Below are positions 54,502 through 59,001 of a stretch of 59,001 nt of DNA, one piece after another (positions within the stretch are counted from its first letter, which is position 1; every line of letters starts with the position of its first letter). The position numbers were made by a program, and so were the translations under genes. The notes beneath the pieces are model-generated. The model had not been told where the DNA came from. It saw only the letters and a list, made by a program, of their open reading frames with translations, and made no database searches. This DNA is from Usnea hakonensis (Eukaryota; Ascomycota; Lecanoromycetes; Lecanorales; Parmeliaceae). The stretch covers positions 1 through 59,001 of the forward strand of contig BLJB01000006.1 in NCBI GenBank assembly GCA_013423325.1. Reading direction: 5' to 3'.

Positions 54502-55921
54502 ATGGGTGATCCCCAAGACCGGAATATTTCTTCGATGGAAGAACAATTCGAGACAGCGAGCAAAGATGGCACGATTCCGGGCGCCATTCTTCTCGCTTCA
54601 AATCGAAGTGGTATATTCTGTACGTCTCTATGCCAGCACCGTCACCTGACGCAGCCTCAGGTTCATTCCACTACGCTCGCACATTTGGCGTCCGCTCCCT
54701 CCATACACAAGAGCCGCTCGATATGAGTAACATCATGTGCATCGCCTCCTGTACAAAATTGATGACCTCAATCGCTGCCATGCAATGCGTTGAGCGCGGT
54801 CTCGTGGCTTTGGAAACTGACGTAGCAGAAATCCTACCCGAGCTTGCCGCCCAAGGTATCTTGACTGGGTTTGATAAGGCATCCGGGGAACCAATAGTTC
54901 AAAAGAGACAGAAGACTATGACTTTGCGGTAAAATAAGTCTCCTCTTGATGAGGGCAAATGTGAGGCAAGGATTGACAAAAGCCAGCCATCTCCTAACGC
55001 ACTCCGCCGGCCTATGTTATCTGTCAATGAGTCAACGTGTCCAGCGTTATCGCAAGCACACCAAGAATTTCAAAATAGCCACTGGTGAAACTGTAGAAGA
55101 AGCCTTCTCCCAGCCTCTCATCTACGAGCCCGGTACAAGCTGGTGCTACAGCCCTAGCATCGACTGGGCCGGCAAACTCATTGAACGTATCACAGGCCAG
55201 ACCCTAGAAGAGTACATGATGATCCACATCTGGCGACCCTTAGGTATCAAAGACATAACATTCTGGCCCGAACAACATCCAGACATGAAGAGTCGCATAA
55301 CAAGCATGACCATCCGGGACGAAGAATCCGGCAGAGTGATCCCCGACCAAGGTAGCGCCAAAATGCCACGAGGCATCGATTGTTTCGGCGGCCACGGCGC
55401 TTTTGCATCGATGCCCGACTATTTCAAGATCCTCCACTCTCTACTCCTCGACGATGAAACACTCCTCAAGCGCTCTACAACAGCAAAAATGTTCCAACCC
55501 CAACTAACCAAGGAAAGCCAAGAAGCCCAAAAAAGCCTCATGGCAAACCCGGCCGACCTAACCCTCTTCGTCGGAGCATTCCCAAAAAACATACCTCTTG
55601 ACTGGGGCATCGGTGGAATCCTGACTCGACAAGCGGATGAAGCATGGAGAGGAAAGCACACTCTCATCTGGAGCGGTATGCCAAATCTCTTCTGGGTATG
55701 TATTTTCTTTCCAATCCCCTCATCCCTAACAGCGCTAGACAAGAAAAGAAGCCCCACAATTAACGCCACCACAGTTCATCGACCGCGAGACCAATCTCTG
55801 CGGCTTATACGGCGGCCAAGTCCTGCCGCCCGGCGACGCCAAGGTTGGAAAGATGATTACGCTGTTTGAAAAGACGATGTACCAAAGAAATGCGGCGCAC
55901 AAACCACGAGCTAGGATGTGA
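54502..55921 (+). CDS. LovD-like acyltransferase/transesterase (beta-lactamase fold)
   Basis: Serine enzyme related to LovD of the lovastatin pathway, which moves an acyl group from a PKS ACP (or another thioester) to a hydroxyl group; class C beta-lactamase/esterase relatives share the fold. Four exons (54502-54610, 54661-54928, 54987-55695, 55775-55921) join in frame to 410 residues, close to LovD's length. The start at 54502 is the first ATG in frame; translation from TTG 54472 is unlikely. Catalytic residues seen: Ser66-x-x-Lys69 in IASCTKLM, and Tyr180 in WCYSPS (LovD uses Ser, Lys and Tyr at comparable spacing). Also seen: LLTHSAGL, GGILTRQADEAWRG, and FIDRETNLCGLYGGQVLPPGDAKV at the end, a family signature. 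Context with an HR-PKS, P450 and acyltransferase supports a natural-product acyl transfer role; donor and acceptor are not known. Confidence 0.93.
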
Positions 55922-56840
55922 AAAGTTCGAGTCATATACACATGTACGTATACACAATATATATAACCATTGTATCATATCACACTCGATCCCCACAAGG
56001 CGCCTATGCTCATCCAATCTCCCTTCATTTCCTCTCTTCGCCGCCCCTTGCAATAGTCTATAATCCCTTCATAACGTAATGGGTAAGTTTGATAGAGCAG
56101 AAATAGCTGTTGGTGGTATTGGTGGTTGCAAGTAAAGGGGGGCAAGTTGGAAGGAGATGAGAAGGATGCAGAATTGGGAGAGACGTAGATCTCTATGCAG
56201 GCTACTGAATCGCGGCTAGCCATGACTATGAAAACATCTGCTCAAAGCTGAGACGCAAAGAGCTTTGGGGACTGAAGCTGTAGATAGGCGTTTTGATCTA
56301 CCCTCCACGTATATTTCGCCAGAGAGACATCCACAGGACTACTTAGCAGTACTGAGCGATGAGAGCCATATACTGTCTGTATTCTCCAGAAAATAATTTT
56401 CTGTGTTTTGCGCCAGGAGGGCAGGGCGCCCGTAGTATACAGCCTAAGGCATTTCTAGAGCTGTTCCAGGGCCACTCAAGATTAAAGTAAGGTACTCTAG
56501 TGATGCTTTCCTAAGTAAGGTATAAAGTAGGTAGCCCACCAGTGACGGCAAAGTGACTTCTCACCTTATCACCTAACTCCGGCTTGGAATCTTTATTTGC
56601 CAGAGGTACGCTGATTGACGGATATGCCAACCACCAAATTCGTGATGCCTTCTTCCGGAACTGTGTCTTACTAAGATACGTACTTAGGTGACGTAATTTA
56701 CGATGCTTCTGTTGCCTAAAAATGTTAGCCGGCAGCTCCTTAAGTCTGTACGGAGTAGGCTTTTCACCTTCCCTCCACCCCTCAAACCAAAACCTATCTG
56801 AGACCAGAGACATCTCCACAACAGCTACAGCTATCCCATC
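55922..56840. other. intergenic spacer
   Basis: No gene is seen; it is the 3' region of the LovD-like gene and the promoter side of the next orphan gene. Confidence 0.5.
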
Positions 56841-57614
56841 ATGACCACGGAAATCACATCTCCCCACCGCCAAACTCTCGCCTCGATCCTCACCCTGCGC
56901 GCCCTCTTCTCTCAACGTTTCCGCCTTCCCACTGAAATCACCAATCAAATTCTCGACTACGCTCACTACTGGCTCTCCACTGTCACCGTTTGTTCAGACC
57001 TTCCGCTGTCCCATATCCACTACTCCAGATCCCTCGTTGAGACGCCTCCCTTGGGCAGTATACATGGCGAGATGGTGGGTATTGGCTCTGGGGGGAGTAC
57101 AACTAGCGTGCCATTGAGGGGAAAGGCGCCATGTCGAGAAATCAGGATGAGCCTACACGTTAGGGGCGTCAAGGTGCTAAGGTCAAGAGAGTTCTGGACC
57201 TCCCCTTGGGGGAGAAATGGAGCGCTTCAGACCGTGAGCTATATACAGCCTGATTTTGACCACCAGCCTGCGTCAAGACCCTTTGTGATTGCCCATGTCA
57301 AGTCTATCATTCCGAGCGCTGGGGATATGAAAGCATGGGTGTCTAATTTTGGACAATATACCCAAAAGAAGGACCAGGAAGAGACCAAGGCAGGATACCG
57401 GGACGGAAAAGTGGTGGCGGTGATAGAGGAGCCATTGGAGGAGCGTGCGGCTATGAAGGATATTGTCTGGAGCTGGACAGATGAAGGAGATGGGGGGGAT
57501 CTAGTGAGGAGTATGAAGGAGGGAGATCGTTTAAGTCTGAATTCAAACATGCTCGCTCATGGGTGGAGCTTTTCTGCGTCGAAGCTGGAGGTGGAGGTCT
57601 ACTGGGCTATCTGA
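56841..57614 (+). CDS. hypothetical protein, possible degenerate F-box-type start
   Basis: A single exon gives 257 residues from ATG 56841. The N-terminus (RFRLPTEITNQILDYAHYW) resembles the LP-x-E-(I/L)-x-x-x-I-L-x-(Y/F) pattern of fungal F-box proteins, but only about half the box is matched. The rest looks like a beta-rich globular domain (EIRMSLHVRGVKVLRS, PFVIAHVKSII, KLEVEVYWAI) without a recognised family. Strong Ser/Thr patches do not occur; there is no signal peptide or membrane segment. A ubiquitin-ligase adaptor role would be inference only. The gene lies at the edge of the biosynthetic block and may be unrelated. Confidence 0.6.
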   Translation: MTTEITSPHRQTLASILTLRALFSQRFRLPTEITNQILDYAHYWLSTVTVCSDLPLSHIHYSRSLVETPPLGSIHGEMVGIGSGGSTTSVPLRGKAPCREIRMSLHVRGVKVLRSREFWTSPWGRNGALQTVSYIQPDFDHQPASRPFVIAHVKSIIPSAGDMKAWVSNFGQYTQKKDQEETKAGYRDGKVVAVIEEPLEERAAMKDIVWSWTDEGDGGDLVRSMKEGDRLSLNSNMLAHGWSFSASKLEVEVYWAI

Positions 57615-59001
57615 AAGCCTCCTTGTGTGCCGTCAAACCGAGCCAGGATGAAGGCTTTCAAACCGAAAGGCGCCGATGGGGAAGCATGGGATGGGCTCCT
57701 TGTCACCTTGGCGGTCATACCTACCAGAACTCCTTATAACTCTCCTTTGATGGGAAGCATCAATACATGGCTAGCAAGACGAATGAATGCACAAGCGATA
57801 CGCTACACACAAAAGATTGTCAGCCATGATACTCCCTAGACCCGTCATACCACAGCATATCAGACAGCTATCCCAGCATCACCTCACATCTCCACCAAAA
57901 TGCGTCCAAACATTCTCATCACGTCCCCAACATCTCACCAGCTATCCCTCGACCTTACTCCCCACCATCCCACCAGCCGCTTTCAATCTCCATTGAATCC
58001 TAAAAAAAGAGCAGTCCCAACGACCCTGAACTGAACCTTAAAGAGCCGCTCGTCAGCCGCACCCATACCCTTTCACTATACATGACAAGAAAGTGTACAG
58101 CATCGTCCTAGCTCCACACATACAACCCCTCGCAACATCCTATCTACAACTCTTGAAAACCGCCCAGCTAATGTGATCCAACCCTCCCTAAGCCACAGCA
58201 CGACCCAGCACAAGTCTCCCTTTTCCCCCCACAACCTCCCAACTCAACCCGCCACCCACCCCGAAACCAAGCAGAACAACACTCCATCGCAGCGCCAGAC
58301 CTCTACCACCCTCGTCCCTCTGTCTCCAACGCTCAGCCCGCCACAAAACTGCATCCTCGACCCAACCAAAACAACCATCATCCCCCTGGTTCCTCGCTCC
58401 TTCGCCTTCGCTACCCTAATCACTAAACTCCAAAACAGAACATTGCGTGAGGGAGGCGTGAGGAAGGGAGATGCGATGAGAGGCGTGAGCCATCTCCGTG
58501 CGTGAGAGGAAGGGGAGGGAAGAGAACGAGATGGGGGATGCGAAAGGAAGAGTTTATAGATACGGAAAGATACAGATATAGAAATATTAAAAAAAAAGTG
58601 CTGTGGGATGGTGGGATGGTGAAGAGAGATGGTATGCTATGCTCGTTTTATGTGGAGAGTGGGGAGACCCGGAGGGGAGGGGAAGGGAGTAGGGGAGGGT
58701 AGGTTGGTGATTGGAGAGGAGAGGAGAGCGATAAGTGTGAGGGTTTGGGAGTGGTGGGGTGGGGTGGGATGGTTTGTTATTTGTATCCCATGGATTGGCA
58801 AACCTGGTTCAATAAAGGCTTGGCATTCCCCCACCAAAAAAAACACCAAATCCACCAAATCTATCTACATGGAATGGCCATGATATGCTCATTCCAGCAC
58901 CCCATATGATTACATATATAGATCTCACATAGCTTATATCCAAATAGACTCCTTGGGACTCGCTCTCGTCGCTTCCCCTTGGCCAAAACCGAATTATTTG
59001 A
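57615..59001. other. terminal intergenic spacer
   Basis: No gene is supported to the end of the window. It is C-rich (57860-58400) then G-rich (58500-58780), with an A9 run near 58590. Confidence 0.5.

Noticed and set aside
1..59001. CRISPR arrays, bacterial operons, insertion sequences and rRNA genes
   Set aside because: Nothing of the kind is seen; the spliceosomal introns and families point to a eukaryotic fungal nucleus. No intact transposon with terminal repeats was recognised by eye.

Overview
The window is nuclear DNA of a filamentous ascomycete (Pezizomycotina). The genes carry several short introns of about 40-160 bp with GT(A/G)NG-type donors, CTAAC/CTGAC-like branch points and CAG/TAG acceptors. 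The products are typical fungal families: a highly reducing polyketide synthase (HR-PKS), an FSH1-type hydrolase, a BAHD-like acyltransferase, a CorA-like GMN channel and secreted kelch and double-psi barrel proteins. I cannot fix the class from sequence alone. Reading frames rejoin exactly across every intron proposed for the main genes, which is the chief support for the models.

Layout. 1-4.5 kb: one large intronless, low-complexity orphan gene (1048-3261, +) and G/C-rich simple sequence. 4.5-15.8 kb: a complete HR-PKS on the minus strand (11779-4521, five exons, 2339 aa, KS-AT-DH-psiKR-ER-KR-ACP, no thioesterase, no recognisable methyltransferase). About 3 kb away and divergent is a LovG/CitA-like serine hydrolase (14829-15838, +), a plausible off-loading or editing partner. 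15.8-48 kb: a mosaic of membrane, secreted and regulatory-type genes separated by repeat-rich spacers. These are a polytopic membrane protein, a double-psi barrel secreted protein, a BTB protein, a GPI-anchored-type protein, two secreted orphan proteins, a CorA-like protein with a 9-nt microexon, a short-chain dehydrogenase, a further small secreted protein and a kelch-ectodomain membrane protein. 48.5-56 kb: a second biosynthetic block with a CYP52-clan-like P450 (minus), a BAHD-like acyltransferase (plus, divergent from the P450) and a LovD-like beta-lactamase-fold acyltransferase/transesterase (plus). 56.8-57.6 kb: an orphan protein; the rest to 59 kb is low-complexity spacer.

Working together (inference). 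The HR-PKS would build a reduced chain that stays on its ACP. The FSH hydrolase could release it, or the LovD-like enzyme could transfer it directly to an acceptor. The P450, SDR and BAHD enzyme are natural tailoring steps. The two blocks lie 33-37 kb apart with many apparently non-biosynthetic, secretion-biased genes between them, so this is either one dispersed cluster or a PKS locus plus a separate tailoring locus. No pathway-specific Zn2Cys6 regulator or MFS/ABC exporter gene was seen. The most distinctive sequence observation in the PKS is a run of about 22 tetrapeptide repeats (Thr-Asn-Gly-X type) in the place where a methyltransferase domain normally sits, together with substitutions at a KR and a DH motif position.
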